Below, in pieces: positions 1-9,434 of a DNA stretch of 64,000 bases (position 1 is its first letter; every line of letters begins with the position of its first letter). The notes beneath the pieces are model-generated. The model was not told the DNA's origin, ran no database searches, and saw only the letters and a program-made list of their open reading frames with translations. Origin of the DNA: Pseudonocardia sulfidoxydans NBRC 16205 (GTDB lineage Bacteria; Actinomycetota; Actinomycetes; Mycobacteriales; Pseudonocardiaceae). The translations under genes and the position numbers were made by a program. The stretch lies in NCBI RefSeq assembly GCF_007989085.1, contig NZ_BJVJ01000007.1:1-64000 (forward strand), given 5' to 3'.

Positions 1-1065
1 CCGACCACGACACCGACCCCGACACACGATCCAACTCACCAATCTCGACCCACCCCCAGCAGCGACCACCGAATCGCGGAGTTGCCACGTGGCACACCCA
101 CGCGGTCGCGCCCGTGCACGCACAGATCCTCTGCCGGTCGCGTCTCACTGAACCTGGCTCCACCGCGGGAGGGCTGGGGTGGGCGTGACTGATCAGCCGG
201 TCCGGCCGGCTGTTCCAGCTCTGATCTCCGGTCGGGCCCCTCGTGGGCGGATGGTCCGGCCATCACGGCCAAGGTATCGAGCAGTGCTCGACGCAACAGC
301 TCGTCGAGGAGTCGCCTGCCTGCCATGCCGTCCTCGACGTAGGTGCAGCACGAGCCGGCCGGCGGACCAGGCCGGGCGTGCCGCAACGTTGATCAGCCGG
401 ACGCGCAGGGTCCGGTCCGAGCCAGGTGTGCAGCGCCCGGCCAGGACGCCCGCGGCGCGTGGTTGTGGACGATCGCGGCGCAGACCAGCCAGCCCACGCG
501 CGCCGAACGGCCGGAGGGCAGGTGCGACGCTCCTCAGGTCGGCTGCGAGCATCGGGGCCTGGCTGTCGGTGAACATCACGTGGTAGCGGTCGGTGGCGAA
601 CCCTGTGCTGCCCGCCGCCTTGTCTGGCGAGCTGCGCGGGGTCGGGGCCATGGTGGGCGGGGTTGAGGCGGTGGACCCGGCGCACGACGATCCCGGTCGC
701 GGCGGGCATGATCGCTCCGGCCGCGATGCCCTGGACAGCGCGGAGAGCAGTCGGGCAGTGATGTGCTCGGTCTTGCCGCGGTGAACGCGGTGAACTCGGT
801 GTCGGCGACCTCGGTGCGGGCGGGCCGGGGGCTTCCTGATGGAGCGTTCGCCGTTCTGCGCAGCGTCTGAACGTCACGGTCGCCGACATCGCCCACTCGA
901 TCGCCGTCGCGCGCGACTTCGGAGCCCCCGCAGCGATCTTCGATACCCGATGCCGTCGTCCGCAACCCCCGGCGACGATGTCGTCACACTCCGCCCCGAT
1001 CGGATCGGCGACCCTGCCCGTACGTGACTAGTCTCGACGCCAGTCGCGCGCGAGGAGGCCGGAAC
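1..1065. other. region without an intact gene
   Basis: Apart from the transposase relic no convincing coding sequence is visible. Open frames on both strands are arginine/proline/alanine-rich shadows. On the minus strand near 740-675 a short stretch reading AVQGIAAGAIMPAATGIV resembles the inner motif of a drug/proton-antiporter-type MFS transporter; with nothing around it to confirm this, it can only be a possible second relic. The stretch looks like a graveyard of inactivated genes upstream of the first real gene. Confidence 0.4.
330..600 (-). pseudogene. decayed IS1380-family transposase C-terminal remnant
   Basis: No intact reading frame is present, but three minus-strand frames together give recognisable pieces in the order expected for an IS1380-type DDE transposase. 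These are RYHVMFTDSQAPMLAADL (about 591-537), then WLVCAAIVHNH in another frame (about 500-455), then RAAGVLAG and RLINVAARPAWSAGRLVLHL (about 459-340). The family normally reads YRYHAVFTDS, then NxAWLVxAxIxHN, then RAAGxLA and LINVPARLxxSARRLVLHL. Frame changes and a missing stretch between the first two blocks mark it as dead. Recognition is by eye from family memory. No terminal inverted repeat was found. Confidence 0.55.
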
Positions 1066-2712
1066 GTGAACTCGACCTCGCCCGTGGGCGGTTCCGTGGA
1101 CGCGCGTCCCCGCGACATCCGGGTGCTGCTCGTCGAGGACGACGCCGCCGACGCGGTGCTCGTGACGGAGCTCTTCGCCGACGTCGGGGAGATCTCCCAC
1201 GTGGTCCACGTGCAGAGCCTCGCCGAGGCGGAGCCGAGGCTGCGTGAGGCCGACTGCGTGCTGCTCGACATGAACCTTCCCGACGCGGTGGGGCTCGGCG
1301 CCCTCGCCCGCCTGCTGGCCGTGGAGGGCCATCCCGCGGTCGTCGTCCTCACCGGCGACGTCGACGAGACCCGTGGTCGCGCCGCGGTCGCCGCCGGTGC
1401 CGAGGACTACCTGATCAAGGGCCGGGTCGACGGGCAGCTGCTGACCCGCGCCGTCCAGTACGCCGTCGAGCGGCGGCACGCCGAAAGACTCGCCACGCAG
1501 CTGCACCAGGCTCGCGTCCACGAGCAGGAGAACCGCCGCCTCGGCCGTGGGCTGCTCCCGACGCCGCTGCTGCAGGACGCCACCGTCGCCGTGACGACCC
1601 GGTACGAGCCCGGTCGGCGGCAGCTCCTGTTGGGCGGCGACTTCTACGACACGATCGAGACCGACGACGGCACCCTGCATGTCATCATCGGCGACGTCAG
1701 CGGGCACGGCCCGGACGAGGCTGCCGTCGGTGTGAGCCTGCGGATCGCGTGGCGCACCCTCATCCTCGCCGGCGTGCCCGCCGGTCATGTGCTTCCGGTG
1801 CTCGACCGGGTCCTCGTCACCGAACGTCACGACGCCACGCTGTTCACCACCGTCGCGATGGTCTCGGTGTCCGCCGACCGTCGCCACGCCGACCTCTACC
1901 TCGCGGGCCATCCGCCACCCTTGTTGATCGACGGCACGACGCCCGCCCCGCTGCCCGACCACGCCCTCGGGGTCCCGCTGGGGGTGCAGGTCGGCACCAC
2001 CTGGGCCGCGGTCGATGTGCCGCTGCCCCCGGACTGGGCGCTGCTCCTCTACACCGACGGTCTCATCGAGGCCCGCAACGCGGCAGGCGAGCTGCTGTGG
2101 ACCGACGGGCTGCTGAACCTGTTGTCCCCCACGCTCGCCGAGGCCGGGCGCGACTGGCAGACACGGCCGGACACCGTCCTCGACAGCCTCCTCACCAAGG
2201 TCGACGCGCTCGCGCCGATCCGCGGCGACGACCGCGCCCTCGCGCTCCTCACCAGCGCTTCGACGTCGCAGGGCGCGGCGGCCGCGACCATCTCGGCGCA
2301 TCCGCAGGACGGGCCGGAGCGCAGGACCCTGCGGCACCGCTACGCCCCCGACCCCGGTGCGTGCGGTCAGGTCCGCCGCGACGTGCGCTCCTTCCTGGCG
2401 CGCTGGCAGGTCGACGAGGACACCGTGGAGGACGCGCTGCTGGTCGTCAGCGAGCTGGCCAGCAACGCCGTCGACCACGCCCGCACACCGTTCGGCCTCA
2501 CCGCCACGCTGACGCCGGGGAACCTGCTGGTCGAGGTCACCGACGGCTCGCCCGCCGAGCCACGCCTGCAGCCGTTCGACGCCAGGGCGGAACGCGGACG
2601 GGGTCTGCAGATGGTGCAGGGACTCTCGTCGGGGTGGTCGTTCCGTCGGGAGGGCGCGGGCAAGACGGTGTCGGCCGACGTGACCGTCGCGGCGATGAAC
2701 CTGGACCCCTGA
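1066..2712 (+). CDS. response regulator-PP2C phosphatase-HATPase fusion (RsbU-like)
   Basis: The protein has 548 residues in three parts. Residues 17-135 are a REC domain: acidic pair near 24-26, phospho-acceptor Asp68 in LLDMNLPD, Thr96, Lys118. Residues about 170-385 form a SpoIIE/PP2C-type phosphatase with metal-binding GGDFYD (191-196) and GDVSGHG (209-215). Residues about 430-548 form a HATPase of the RsbW type with ELASNAVDHA and GRGLQMV. Such proteins act in partner-switching control of sigma factors: the phosphatase acts on an anti-anti-sigma factor and the ATPase may phosphorylate it. I chose GTG 1066 because AGGAGG lies 7 bases upstream; an in-frame GTG at 1024 has no such site. No sigma factor or STAS-domain partner is adjacent. 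Confidence 0.88.
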   Translation: MNSTSPVGGSVDARPRDIRVLLVEDDAADAVLVTELFADVGEISHVVHVQSLAEAEPRLREADCVLLDMNLPDAVGLGALARLLAVEGHPAVVVLTGDVDETRGRAAVAAGAEDYLIKGRVDGQLLTRAVQYAVERRHAERLATQLHQARVHEQENRRLGRGLLPTPLLQDATVAVTTRYEPGRRQLLLGGDFYDTIETDDGTLHVIIGDVSGHGPDEAAVGVSLRIAWRTLILAGVPAGHVLPVLDRVLVTERHDATLFTTVAMVSVSADRRHADLYLAGHPPPLLIDGTTPAPLPDHALGVPLGVQVGTTWAAVDVPLPPDWALLLYTDGLIEARNAAGELLWTDGLLNLLSPTLAEAGRDWQTRPDTVLDSLLTKVDALAPIRGDDRALALLTSASTSQGAAAATISAHPQDGPERRTLRHRYAPDPGACGQVRRDVRSFLARWQVDEDTVEDALLVVSELASNAVDHARTPFGLTATLTPGNLLVEVTDGSPAEPRLQPFDARAERGRGLQMVQGLSSGWSFRREGAGKTVSADVTVAAMNLDP

Positions 2713-3257
2713 CCACCACCATCCCGCGCCGCACGATCCGGACAGGTTCCCGGGGACGTCGGTGGGTACCCGCCCCTGGCTGGGCGAGGGTCCCGCCGGA
2801 GAGGCGGGCCCTCGCCGGCTCGGCACCGACAAGGCGCCGGCCGGGGGCCCGAGACCCCTCCCGCCCCCGGCCGACGCCGGGATGTTCGGCGCGCGGACCT
2901 GGATCGGTTCGACAGCGCACAGATCCTGTAGCCAATGCCCATGATCGTCGCTTCAGTGGATGAGGGTCGTCTTCGTCGCTCATGCGCCGGGAACAGTGAT
3001 CACGCGGGTGGGGCTCCACCGGCCGAAGGCCGAGGTCGCCGACCACCTGAACCCGCACGATCATCGACGCCGGGACATGCCGACACACACCCCGGCACAC
3101 CCCGCCCGGCGTGGCACGGCCCGGGATCGCCCATGGACGCGACGTACCCATCCCTCGGCCGGGGATGCGGCCGGCGGTTTGCGCGGATCCTCACCGGGGC
3201 ATCCCGTCGCTGAACCCGGCTCCCCGCATGCCGACGGTGATGATGGAGGAACGGCGC
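2713..3257 (+). other. 545-base gap with no recognisable gene
   Basis: Beyond the hairpin at 2784-2815 I see no conserved protein in any frame. The segment must hold the promoter of the small HATPase gene at 3258, since the hairpin would separate it from the upstream gene. A short AT-richer patch near 2930-2990 is the likeliest place, but no clear -35/-10 pair stands out. Confidence 0.4.
2784..2815 (+). terminator. hairpin terminator after the RsbU-like gene
   Basis: GCGAGGG(T)CCCGCC pairs with GGCGGGCCCTCGC around a five-base loop with one bulged T. It lies about 70 bases after the stop at 2712. There is no T-run, as is usual in high-GC actinobacteria. Confidence 0.5.
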
Positions 3258-3641
3258 ATGCGACAGCGCTACCGGCCCGATCGCGAGTCCTGCGTCCAGG
3301 TCCGGCGTGACATGCGCGCATTTCTCGACCGGTGCCAGGTCGACGCGGACGCCGCGGCGGACGCGTTGCTGATCGCCAACGAGCTGGCGTGCAACGCTGT
3401 CGACCACGCCCACACCCCGTTCAGCCTGACCGCCACGCTGACCCCGGGGAGCCTGCGGATCGAGCTGACCGACGGCTCGGCCGAGGAGCCGCGCCTGCAG
3501 CCGCACGACACGGCCGCCGTCCGCGGCCGCGGCCTGCAGATGGTCGCGCACCTGTCGTCGAGGTGGTCGTTCCGGCGCCACGGTGGCGGTAAGACGGTCG
3601 TCGCGGACGTCGTGCTCCCGGCGATGAACGTGTCCGCCTGA
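3258..3641 (+). CDS. small HATPase, anti-sigma-factor kinase type
   Basis: A 127-residue stand-alone RsbW-like ATPase domain. N-box NELACNAVDHAHT (about residues 43-55), a LTDGS motif near 75 and GRGLQMV near 94 are those of the family. It aligns along its whole length with the C-terminal domain of the fusion protein ending at 2712, so the two arose by duplication. ATG 3258 is preceded by GGAGGA with a 7-base spacer; an in-frame ATG at 3228 would add ten residues without a better site. Likely role: serine kinase or anti-sigma factor in a partner-switching module. No cognate sigma factor is seen nearby. Confidence 0.85.
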   Translation: MRQRYRPDRESCVQVRRDMRAFLDRCQVDADAAADALLIANELACNAVDHAHTPFSLTATLTPGSLRIELTDGSAEEPRLQPHDTAAVRGRGLQMVAHLSSRWSFRRHGGGKTVVADVVLPAMNVSA

Positions 3642-3855
3642 CATTCGCGTTCGTCGCCGTCACCGGCACGTTCGTCGCGGCGCACGGGAGCGCAGTTTGT
3701 CCGGCCGTGCGGCGGGGAAATGCCTGAGGACATCGGACCCGGCCGATGCAGCCTCCGACGCGGGGGCTGTCGTCACCGGGTCCTCACCCGCCACGCCGAC
3801 AGGGCGCGGCCCGATCGTTGCGTGGTCCGGCACGGGCTGCGCTGAGAGGACGCCG

Positions 3856-4974
3856 GTGCGCTCCGTCGGCATCGAGGAAGAGTTCGTGCTGGTCGACCCG
3901 GACACCGCCGCGGCGGCCGCCGTGGCGAGCACGGTCCTGCGGATCGACAAGGCCGAGCGGGGGACGTCGGGCGCGCCGGACGACGAGGGCGGCGAGCTCA
4001 CCTCCGAGCTGCACCGCGAGCAGCTGGAGACGGGCACCCGGCCCAGCCACACCCTCGACGAGCTGCGCGCCGAGGTCGTCGACCGCCGGGCGGACGCGCG
4101 CCGGGCGGCCGAGAGCGCCGGGGTCGTGCCCGTCGCCCTGGCCACCTACCCGCTCGCCGTCGAACCGACGGTCTCGGCGGGCGCCCGGACCCGGCGCATC
4201 CTCGAACGGTTCGGCCGGACGGCCCAGGAGCAGCTGACGTGCGGCTGCCACGTCCATGTCGGGGTCGAGTGCGCCGACGAGGGCGTGGCCGTGCTCGACC
4301 GGATGCGTCCGTGGCTCGCCGTGCTGGCCGCCCTGTCGGTGAACTCCCCGTTCTGGAACGGTGAGGACTCGAACTACGCGAGCTACCGCAGCCAGGTGTG
4401 GTCGCGCTGGCCGTCGGCCGGACCGTTCTCCCTGTTCGGGTCCGCGGAGCGCTACACCGCGGTGGAACGCGCGATGCTCGGGACCGGCACGTTGCTGGAC
4501 GAGGGCATGATCTACTTCGACGCCCGGCTCTCCCGCCGGCATCCGACGGTCGAGATCCGGGTCGCCGACGTCTGCCGCGAACCCGACGACGCCGTGCTCG
4601 TCGCCGCACTGGCGCGGGCGCTCGTCGACACCGCCGCGGCGCAGTGGCGTGCCGGCGTCGACCCCGACCCGGTACCGGCGGAGGTGCTGCGCCTCGCGGC
4701 CTGGCGGGCGGGCCGGTCGGGCATGGCGGGCGAGCTCGTCCACCCGGCGACGTGGACGCCCGCGCCTGCGCGCACCGTCGTGGACGACCTGGTCGCACAC
4801 GTGGAGCCGGCGCTGACGGCCGCGGGCGACCTGGCCGTCGTCACCGAACTGGTGGACGCGGTCGTCCGTCGTGGCACCGGGGCCGATCGTCAGCGGGCGG
4901 TGCACGCCCGGACGCGGGACCTGCGGGCGGTGGTGCTCGACGCCGCGGACGCCACCTACCTCGTCACGAACTGA
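3856..4974 (+). CDS. YbdK-family carboxylate-amine ligase (GCS2 family)
   Basis: A 372-residue member of the glutamate-cysteine ligase 2 family. It begins with the typical VGIEEEFVLVD (metal-binding glutamates), contains the glutamate-rich ELHREQLETGT (about 54-64), GCHVHVGV (about 131-138), the WNGEDSNYASYRSQVW stretch and the C-terminal HPTVEIRVADV. Members form a peptide-like bond between a carboxylate and an amine using ATP; E. coli YbdK shows weak gamma-glutamylcysteine synthetase activity. GTG 3856 follows GAGAGGA by five bases and puts the conserved motif right at the N-terminus; a longer frame from 3697 has only low-complexity sequence. The substrate is unknown. Confidence 0.88.
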   Translation: MRSVGIEEEFVLVDPDTAAAAAVASTVLRIDKAERGTSGAPDDEGGELTSELHREQLETGTRPSHTLDELRAEVVDRRADARRAAESAGVVPVALATYPLAVEPTVSAGARTRRILERFGRTAQEQLTCGCHVHVGVECADEGVAVLDRMRPWLAVLAALSVNSPFWNGEDSNYASYRSQVWSRWPSAGPFSLFGSAERYTAVERAMLGTGTLLDEGMIYFDARLSRRHPTVEIRVADVCREPDDAVLVAALARALVDTAAAQWRAGVDPDPVPAEVLRLAAWRAGRSGMAGELVHPATWTPAPARTVVDDLVAHVEPALTAAGDLAVVTELVDAVVRRGTGADRQRAVHARTRDLRAVVLDAADATYLVTN

Positions 4975-5058
4975 GACGACCGCGTCCCCCGTCCGGGTCG
5001 TTTGCGGGGGCGTGCACGGGGAACCGATGCTCTACATCGGGTGAGGTGTGGGGGGCGC

Positions 5059-5577
5059 ATGGACAGCGACGAGCGGTCGACGCTCTCCGACGTGCGTGGC
5101 GCCACGACGCCACGCCGCGCCGTCCTGCGGTCCGTCGCCGTCGCGATGCTCGTGGTCGTCGTGCTGGCCGGACTGGCCGGGCTGCTCGGTGTCCGCAGCA
5201 CCACGACCACGACCGTCGACGGGCCGTGGACGGTGTCGGTCGAGTACGCCTGGGTCGCCCGGGCCGGGCTCGACGTCCCGTGGTCCGTCACCGTGCACCG
5301 CGACGGCGGGTTCTCCGGCCCGGTCACCGTGGCGGTGACGGCAGGCTACTTCGACATCTACGAGAGCCAGGGCCTCGATCCCGAACCGGCCTCGCAGACC
5401 GCCGACGCCACCCGTCTGTACTGGACGTTCGACCCGCCGCCGGGCGAGGACCTCACCATCGACTTCGACGCCTACATCCAGCCCTCGAGCCAGCTCGGCG
5501 AGTCCGGTGAGGTGTCCGTGGTCGACGGCGGCGCCCCGCGGGCCACGGTGTCCTTCTCGACCTTCCTGCTGCCCTGA
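5059..5577 (+). CDS. hypothetical single-pass membrane protein
   Basis: A 172-residue protein I do not recognise. A short basic N-terminus is followed by a hydrophobic segment near residues 25-46 (VAVAMLVVVVLAGLAGLLG). The rest is an extracytoplasmic beta-rich region with Thr/Val alternation, acidic stretches and no cysteine. Topology suggests a signal anchor with the C-terminal domain outside. The start ATG 5059 follows a G-rich stretch; an in-frame GTG at 5041 is possible. It sits 21 bases before the DUF421 gene, so the two are probably co-transcribed. Confidence 0.65.
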   Translation: MDSDERSTLSDVRGATTPRRAVLRSVAVAMLVVVVLAGLAGLLGVRSTTTTTVDGPWTVSVEYAWVARAGLDVPWSVTVHRDGGFSGPVTVAVTAGYFDIYESQGLDPEPASQTADATRLYWTFDPPPGEDLTIDFDAYIQPSSQLGESGEVSVVDGGAPRATVSFSTFLLP

Positions 5578-5598
5578 TGCCGAAGGAGCGGTGAACCG

Positions 5599-6078
5599 AT
5601 GGAACTCGTCGTGCGGGCCGTCGTCATGTTCGGCTTCCTGTGGCTCGTCACCCGGGTCGCCGGGCGCTCCACCCTCGGTGAGCTGAGCACCTTCCAGCTG
5701 CTGCTCTACGTCACCATGGGCGACCTCGTCCAGCAGTCCATCACGCAGCAGGACTACTCGGTGACCTCCGGCATCCTGGCCGTCAGCACGTTCGCGGTGC
5801 TCACCATCGCGATCTCGTGGGCCAACACGCGCTGGCGACGGGTCCGCCCGCTGACCCACGGGGTGCCGGTCGTGATCGTGCGCTCGGGCGATCCGCTGCT
5901 CGACGTCATGACCAGGGAACGCCTGCCCGTCAACGACCTGATGGCCGCGGCGAGGGAGAAGGGGATCCGTCGCTTCACCGAGATCGACCTGGCGGTGCTG
6001 GAGACCGACGGCAAGATCTCCTTCTTCACCTCGACGGCCGGCGACAGCGGCTCGCCCGAGCGTCCGTCGGTCGGTTGA
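5599..6078 (+). CDS. DUF421 (YetF-like) membrane protein
   Basis: A 159-residue protein with two or three N-terminal membrane segments (about residues 3-20, 35-50, 58-76), then the cytoplasmic YetF domain with VPVVIVRSGDPLLDVMTRERLPVNDLMAAARE and the family-typical FTEIDLAVLETDGKISFF. Members form small membrane complexes whose function is poorly known. The frame starts with ATG after GGAGCGG. A second DUF421 protein, not closely similar, is encoded at 23499-24089. Confidence 0.85.
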   Translation: MELVVRAVVMFGFLWLVTRVAGRSTLGELSTFQLLLYVTMGDLVQQSITQQDYSVTSGILAVSTFAVLTIAISWANTRWRRVRPLTHGVPVVIVRSGDPLLDVMTRERLPVNDLMAAAREKGIRRFTEIDLAVLETDGKISFFTSTAGDSGSPERPSVG

Positions 6079-6099
6079 GGCGCCACCGGCGCCCGGCGG

Positions 6100-6969
6100 T
6101 CACGTCGCCGGGTGCCTGCCGGGGCCGGGCAGGAGCGCGCGCATCACCGCGCCGGTGACCACCATGCGGCCGATCATGATCGTCGCGAACTCCTCGACGA
6201 CCGGACCGATCCGCGTGCGGACGTCGTCGTCCACGACGAGGCGGGCCTGCGGCAGCAGCGGGATCAGCTCGTCGACGACGACGGTTCGCGCGACCCCGAT
6301 CAGGTCGCGCTGGGCGGTCTGGAGCACACCGGACCGGTGCAGGGGCGACAGCGCGACGTGCGCCGTCGCCAGGAACGGCGGCCACAGCGCGAGGTGCCGG
6401 TAGAGGCTGGCGTGGGCGGCGCTCGCCCCGAGCCTGCCCAGCGCGTCGCACGCGAGGACGAGCGCCCGCAGGTCCGGGGACAACGCGTCCATCGGCGGGA
6501 GCGGGGGAACCGCCGCGGCGGGCGGCGCGGCGACCGGCGCGGTGCTCCCGTTCCCGGTCCGGGCGCCGGCGCCCGGACCGGGCCCGCCCCGCAGGAGGAC
6601 GTCGATCGCGGTGAAGACGAGGAAGTTCGTCGAGTTCGCCCGGTTGTAGAAGTCGACCAGTCCCGCGACGTCGTGGCGGGCGGCCTCGTCGACGCCCAGC
6701 ACCGACCACACCTCGTGGGGCACCGGCTCGACCCCGCCGGGCACGGCGCGCGCTCCGATCTCCGCGGACCGGGCGGCCAGCTCCCCGGTCAGGTACAACG
6801 GCCGGACGGCGCGCCAGACCGCCTGCAGCGCACCGGGAACGGTCGCCAGGTGCCGCCAGATCAGGTTGACGAACGGCAGCCCGAGCGTCGCGCGCAGGTC
6901 CGCGAAGACCTCCGCGGTGGCGCCGACCGCCTCTTCCTCACGGACCGCGGGGATCGGATCGGCGGTCAT
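6100..6969 (-). CDS. DehI-family (haloacid dehalogenase-like) protein
   Basis: A 289-residue protein resembling the DehI halocarboxylic acid dehalogenase family: all-helical, two related halves (about 15-135 and 175-285), with LPFVNLIWRHLATVPGALQAVWRAVRPLY and the second-half equivalent YRHLALWPPFLATAHVALSPL. Experimentally studied DehI hydrolyses D- and L-2-haloacids by direct water attack, but most relatives in actinobacteria are uncharacterised, so dehalogenation is not assured. ATG 6969 follows AGGAG. It is the last gene of the minus-strand operon starting at 9344, 25 bases after the CoA-transferase beta subunit. A glycine/alanine/proline-rich linker (about 128-160) separates the halves. 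Confidence 0.75.
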   Translation of the reverse strand: MTADPIPAVREEEAVGATAEVFADLRATLGLPFVNLIWRHLATVPGALQAVWRAVRPLYLTGELAARSAEIGARAVPGGVEPVPHEVWSVLGVDEAARHDVAGLVDFYNRANSTNFLVFTAIDVLLRGGPGPGAGARTGNGSTAPVAAPPAAAVPPLPPMDALSPDLRALVLACDALGRLGASAAHASLYRHLALWPPFLATAHVALSPLHRSGVLQTAQRDLIGVARTVVVDELIPLLPQARLVVDDDVRTRIGPVVEEFATIMIGRMVVTGAVMRALLPGPGRHPAT

Positions 6970-6994
6970 GTCGGCGGCTCCTGACGTCGTGGCC

Positions 6995-7636
6995 TCACAC
7001 CGCCGTCGACGTTCTCACGGGTGCGTCGGTCGCCGCGAGCACCTCGGCCTCGGTGACCCCCGGGGCCGTCTCGACGAGGACGAGCCCGTCGTCGGTGACG
7101 TCGAGGACGGCGAGGTCGGTGATGATCCGGTTCACCACGCCCATCCCGGTGTAGGGCAACGTGTTCTCGCGCAGGATCTTCGGGGACCCGTCCTTCGCGG
7201 TGTGCTCCATCAGCACGATGACACGCCGGGCGCCGTGGACCAGGTCCATCGCCCCGCCCATGCCCTTGACCATCTTGCCGGGCACGGCCCAGTTGGACAG
7301 GTCGCCCTTCTCCGAGACCTGCATGGCGCCCAGGACGGCGACGTCGAGGTGGCCGCCGCGGATGATCCCGAACGACAGGGCGGAGTCGAAGTACGACGCG
7401 CCCGGGCGGATCGTCACGGTCTCCTTGCCGGCGTTGATGAGGTCGGGGTCGACGTCGTCGGGCGCCGGGTAGGGGCCGGTGCCGAGGATGCCGTTCTCGC
7501 TGTGCAGCACCACGTGCACGCCGTCGGGCAGGAACCCGGGGATGAGCGTGGGCAGGCCGATGCCGAGGTTGACGTACTCGCCGTCACGCAGCTCGGCGGC
7601 GGCACGCGCGGCCATCTCGTTGCGGGACAAACTCAT
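6995..7636 (-). CDS. 3-oxoacid CoA-transferase subunit B
   Basis: A 213-residue beta subunit of a family I CoA-transferase. [16 protein letters not shown] and the catalytic glutamate in [16 protein letters not shown] (Glu near residue 47) are typical; the sequence ends with [17 protein letters not shown]. With subunit A it moves CoA from succinyl-CoA (or acetyl-CoA) to a 3-oxoacid such as acetoacetate or 3-oxoadipate. Its ATG overlaps the subunit A stop as ATGA, which indicates translational coupling. Context with a HMG-CoA-lyase-like gene favours acetoacetate or another branched-chain 3-oxoacid over 3-oxoadipate, but this is inference. Confidence 0.92.
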   Translation of the reverse strand: MSLSRNEMAARAAAELRDGEYVNLGIGLPTLIPGFLPDGVHVVLHSENGILGTGPYPAPDDVDPDLINAGKETVTIRPGASYFDSALSFGIIRGGHLDVAVLGAMQVSEKGDLSNWAVPGKMVKGMGGAMDLVHGARRVIVLMEHTAKDGSPKILRENTLPYTGMGVVNRIITDLAVLDVTDDGLVLVETAPGVTEAEVLAATDAPVRTSTAV

Positions 7637-8385
7637 CGCTCGACCTCCGTGACCGTGATCTTCTCGATGCGCTTCTCGACGTCGGGTGCGTGGACGACGT
7701 GTTGGACGAACACCCCCGGCAGGTGGATGCCTGCGGGATCGAGCTCGCCGGGTTCGACCAGCTCCTGCACTTCGGCGATCGTGACCCGCCCGGCCATGGC
7801 GCACAACGGGTTGAAGTTCTGCGCGGTCTTCTCGAACACCAGGTTGCCGTACCGGTCCCCCTTGGCCGCGGAGACGAGCGCGAAGTCGGTGACGATCGCG
7901 TTCTCCAGCACGTGCGGGACCCCGCCGAAGTCGCGGACCTCCTTCGCGGGCGACGCGACCGCGACGGACCCGTCGGCGGCGTAGCGCCACGGCAGGCCGC
8001 CGTCGGCGATCTGGCTGCCGACCCCGGCCGGGGTGAAGAACGCCGGGATGCCGCAGCCGCCGGCGCGCAGCCGCTCGGCGAGGGTGCCCTGTGGGCACAG
8101 CTCGACCTCGAGCTCACCGGACAGGTACTGGCGGGCGAACTCCTTGTTCTCCCCGACGTAGGAGCCGGTCACCCGGGCGATCCGCTTGTCGGACAGCAGG
8201 ATCCCCAGGCCCCAGTCGTCGACGCCGCAGTTGTTCGACACGACCTGCAGGCCGCCGACGCCGAGGCCGTGGAGTGTCGCGATGAGCGTGGACGGGATGC
8301 CGCACAGCCCGAAGCCGCCCACGGCGAGGGTGGCGCCGTCGGTGATGCCTGCGAGCGCCTCGTCGGCGCCGATCACCTTGTCCAT
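7633..8385 (-). CDS. 3-oxoacid CoA-transferase subunit A
   Basis: A 250-residue alpha subunit. The glycine-rich [14 protein letters not shown] near residue 23 and [16 protein letters not shown] near 113 are those of SCOT/PcaI-type subunits. The ATG at 8385 follows GGAAAGGA. It lies 29 bases after the HMG-CoA-lyase-like gene and overlaps subunit B by four bases. Together these genes look like a pathway that cleaves a 3-hydroxy-3-methylacyl-CoA and then activates or releases the 3-oxoacid produced. Confidence 0.92.
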   Translation of the reverse strand: MDKVIGADEALAGITDGATLAVGGFGLCGIPSTLIATLHGLGVGGLQVVSNNCGVDDWGLGILLSDKRIARVTGSYVGENKEFARQYLSGELEVELCPQGTLAERLRAGGCGIPAFFTPAGVGSQIADGGLPWRYAADGSVAVASPAKEVRDFGGVPHVLENAIVTDFALVSAAKGDRYGNLVFEKTAQNFNPLCAMAGRVTIAEVQELVEPGELDPAGIHLPGVFVQHVVHAPDVEKRIEKITVTEVER

Positions 8386-8414
8386 GTCGTTCCTTTCCGG
8401 TCGTGGGTGCCGGG

Positions 8415-9344
8415 TCAGCCGGCGAAGGCGGTGACGGTGCGGGACGGGCTGGGGCGCCCCAGGCGCCCGGCCAGCCAGATGCTGGTGTCGACCATCCGGT
8501 GCAGGTCGACGCCCGTCTCGACGCCGAGCCCGTGCAGCTGCCAGAGCAGGTCCTCGGTGGCGAGGTTGCCGGTGGCCGAGCCCGCGTAGGGGCAGCCGCC
8601 CAGCCCGCCCGCGGACGTGTCGAACCGGGTGACGCCGCGGCGCAGCGCGGTCAGGGCGTTGCTCAGTGCCTGGCCGTAGGTGTCGTGGAAGTGCACGGCG
8701 AGGGCGTCGATCCCGATTCCGGACGCGACCAGGGCGTCGAGGACGTCCTCGACGCGGCCGGGTGTGGCGACCCCGATCGTGTCGCCCAGGCTCAGCTCGG
8801 TGCAGCCCAGCGCCATCATCCGGGTCGCGACGGCGACCACATCGCGGGTCGGGACCGGCCCCTCCCACGGGTCGCCGAACACCATCGAGAGGTAGCCGCG
8901 CACGCCTATCCCGGCGTCCCGGGCACGCGCCACGACCGGCGCGAACATCTCGAGCGACTCGTCGACACCGCGGTTGAGGTTGCGTCGGGCGAAGGTCTCG
9001 GTGACGCTGCCGAAGACCGCGATGTCACGCACCCCGAGGTCCAGCGCGCGGTCGAGACCACGCTCGTTCGGAACCAGGACCGGGTACCGCACCCCGGGCG
9101 CGGGAACCACCATGCGCAGCAGGTCCTCGGCATCGGCGAGCTGGGGAACCCACTTGGGGTGCACCATGCTCGTGGTCTCCACCACGGTGTGCCCCGCGTC
9201 GACGAGCCGGTCGACGAACTCGGCCTTGACCTCCACCGGCAGGACGGTCGACTCGTTCTGCAACCCGTCGCGCGGACCGACCTCGCAGATCGTGACCCGC
9301 GAAGGCAGCGGTAGCCCGTCGAAGGGTGTGACCCCGAAGTCCAC
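8415..9344 (-). CDS. hydroxymethylglutaryl-CoA lyase-like protein
   Basis: A 309-residue TIM-barrel lyase. It shows the N-terminal ICEVGPRDGLQNES (metal Asp, catalytic Arg), LSLGDTIGVATP and the HMG-CoA-lyase signature GLGGCPYAGSATGN with its conserved cysteine. The expected reaction is retro-Claisen/aldol cleavage of HMG-CoA or a related 3-hydroxy-3-methyl-acyl-CoA to acetyl-CoA plus a 3-oxoacid. The start GTG 9344 is chosen because GGGGAGG lies 8 bases upstream. It leads a minus-strand operon with both CoA-transferase subunits and the DehI-like gene, divergent from the IclR regulator. Confidence 0.88.
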   Translation of the reverse strand: MDFGVTPFDGLPLPSRVTICEVGPRDGLQNESTVLPVEVKAEFVDRLVDAGHTVVETTSMVHPKWVPQLADAEDLLRMVVPAPGVRYPVLVPNERGLDRALDLGVRDIAVFGSVTETFARRNLNRGVDESLEMFAPVVARARDAGIGVRGYLSMVFGDPWEGPVPTRDVVAVATRMMALGCTELSLGDTIGVATPGRVEDVLDALVASGIGIDALAVHFHDTYGQALSNALTALRRGVTRFDTSAGGLGGCPYAGSATGNLATEDLLWQLHGLGVETGVDLHRMVDTSIWLAGRLGRPSPSRTVTAFAG

Positions 9345-9434
9345 CGCCACCGCCTCCCCGCGCACGAGCGGTCGTCGCGTCGTGCGAGCTGTCGCGCGAA
9401 GCGAATCCCGACGACCGCCCCGGCCTCCACAACC

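Noticed and set aside
675..740. MFS transporter fragment on the minus strand
   Set aside because: One suggestive stretch of about 18 residues without any neighbouring transporter motif; too little to call.
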